64,000 nucleotides of DNA from Sclerurus mexicanus (lineage: Eukaryota; Chordata; Aves; Passeriformes; Furnariidae): NCBI GenBank assembly GCA_013396755.1, contig VWZF01002968.1, positions 1,392,407 through 1,456,406 on the forward strand, given 5' to 3'. How positions within the stretch are numbered: the first letter of the stretch is position 1; every line of letters begins with the position of its first letter. Of the stretch, positions 62,521 to 64,000 are shown piece after piece. The position numbers and the translations under genes are program-made. The notes under the pieces were generated by a model that worked only from the letters and a program-made list of their open reading frames with translations, was not told the DNA's origin and did not search any database.

Positions 62521-64000
62521 GCAAACATCCTAAGTGTTTAGGCAGCTGCGTGTGGCAGGCAATAGAAACAATGACCTTCCATGCCGAGGCAGGGGCCTGC
62601 GGAGTTTGAATGGAAATGGAGGTCAGCTGTGGGTTATGCCGCCTTTGCTCGGTGTGAGCCCCCGCCAGGAGCAGCTGAGGGGGCAGTGAGTGGGGCCGAT
62701 CCCTTCCAGCAGAGGACACTGGTGCACACACTGGAGCACTTGACAGCGTCCTGCAACCTCTAAGGCCCCTCGTCTTCTTCCCAAGCCCAAACACAGGATG
62801 CTGAATGGTTCGGAATCATGTAGAAGTTAACTTATCCAAATAAGAAAATGTTTTGTAGTGGATGCTCCATAGCACTAATTTTCTAATGTATTTTGGACAA
62901 GTTAAATTATCTGGAAATTCTTTATAGGAAGAACCAGTTGAGAGAGATCTTGTGCAGTCACCGATTTGTAGTTGCTTGCACAATAGACCTTGTTTTAATC
63001 AGTTTATCACGTTCCTTTTCTTAGGGAATATCCTTCCCTTGTACAATAAAGTGTGACCAAGAAAACACTCCAGTAAAGAAAAGGGCAGGGATCAGGTCAT
63101 CTCGGATATGTTGTGAAGACTGAAAGAACATTGGAATGATCCTTTACCTTCTCTCTTGTTGTAAACTTCTTCACATATGAGATAACCTAATATAAAGCCT
63201 GTATAGCAGTCTTAAAGCCAATGAAATAGGTAAGAGTTTTTGGTAATTTTGATACGATGAAAACCCCATTGCCTTTTAGACTTACTGGAACATTTTGGAC
63301 ATTATGCAACGTATTGCGAGGAAAAATGCATTTTAGGCTGAAGCTTTAGCGTATGATTGTTATTTCTGCAATAAATTTATTCTCTTTACAATTGTCTTCT
63401 GTGAACTCTGGATTTAATTGTTCTTTAATACTTTGATGACGGCAGATCATTTCAACCCAGCTATGAGGATGCGTTCTGAATATAACTCAAAAGTGTTTCT
63501 GCTGGTGTAAAAATGGTAAGTTTCAGGTTATTTGACTTTCTTTTAAGCCTGTTATCCTGATGTAATAGAAGATTTCATAAATAGTCACTAAGAAGTTAAA
63601 ACCTTATGAATATTAAAATCATGTTGCTTAAAGCCTTACTCTGCCTTAATTGCGCAGACTTCTGCCCTTTGCACATGTTATTTAGAAGGGAGTAGACAAC
63701 ACAGAGGCTTTGAAATCCATCCCCAACTTTTAGCTGTATTGTTGCTTTAGATGGAGAGGAAGATGAGAAATGCATTTGTTTGAGATTTAAATTGTCTCAA
63801 TGCTATTTTAATTCCTTTTCCAAAAAAAAAAATTAAAAAAATCCGTTAGAAAACCCTTTTCCTTTGTAGCCTTGTGCCAGTAACCCAGTAGGTAATAAAT
63901 GAAAGCTACACATCCATACACAGGAAGGTGGCCAATCACAGACAAGAGGGCATAATTACCTTTCCCAGCAGCTTACTTTGAGGTAGGAAAGGCTACATAT
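62521..64000. other. upstream flank of GATB
   Basis: The sequence falls back to AT-rich after the CpG island. No coding exon was recognised. A possible 70-base noncoding exon (63446-63515, + strand) is described among the findings. AATAAA occurs at 63041-63046 but is not tied to a gene. Confidence 0.5.

Noticed and set aside
61758..62794. Long reverse-strand open frames of 196-316 codons across the CpG island
   Set aside because: They run through the 244-base N gap, most lack an ATG, and their proline/arginine-rich text is what any GC-rich island gives. They are not evidence of a protein.
1..64000. CRISPR arrays, bacterial operons, insertion sequences, tRNA or rRNA genes
   Set aside because: None seen. 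Exon-intron genes and CR1 LINEs show vertebrate nuclear DNA.

Overview
The window looks like nuclear DNA of a bird. It has AT-rich introns and several chicken-repeat-1 (CR1) LINE fragments with avian 3' ends. It carries parts of two vertebrate genes, FHIP1A and GATB, which are also neighbours on human chromosome 4q31.3. The species cannot be fixed from the sequence. There are no prokaryotic, phage, CRISPR or plasmid features.

Layout. (1) Positions 1-7204 hold the last three coding exons of FHIP1A (FAM160A1) on the + strand: 2329-2507, 2797-2935 and 6954-7204, the last ending in a stop codon. Its 3' UTR follows and contains a strong GC-clamped hairpin near 7609-7648. (2) About 7.2-18.5 kb is the tail-to-tail interval between the two genes. 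It holds a roughly 1 kb reversed CR1 fragment (15.92-16.92 kb) and a short CR1 3' end near 18.0 kb. (3) About 18.47-62 kb is GATB on the - strand, the mitochondrial glutamyl-tRNA(Gln) amidotransferase subunit B. Twelve coding exons (2 to 13) could be placed to the base. All have GT/AG borders and matching phases, and together they give 499 codons plus a stop, running from just before the GLEIH motif to the C-terminus. Exon 1 (start codon and mitochondrial targeting peptide) was not found. It probably lies in or beside a 244-base run of N in the promoter CpG island (61966-62209). (4) About 62.2-64 kb is the upstream flank of GATB, with one possible noncoding exon and no convincing gene.

The most consequential observation concerns the assembly. 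The 1236 bases at 59287-60522 recur without an indel at 60524-61759, separated by a single N. The repeat starts inside a CR1 copy and ends on the same 14-T run. This is best read as an unmerged contig overlap (a false duplication) that lengthens GATB intron 1 by 1237 bases.

The two genes do not form a functional unit. FHIP1A belongs to the FTS-Hook-FHIP complex that links dynein to endosomal cargo. GATB acts in the mitochondrial matrix with QRSL1 (GatA) and GATC to make Gln-tRNA(Gln). I found no previously undescribed system. The findings are assembly artefacts, repeat insertions, one RNA hairpin, one weak splice donor and a few low-confidence candidates.
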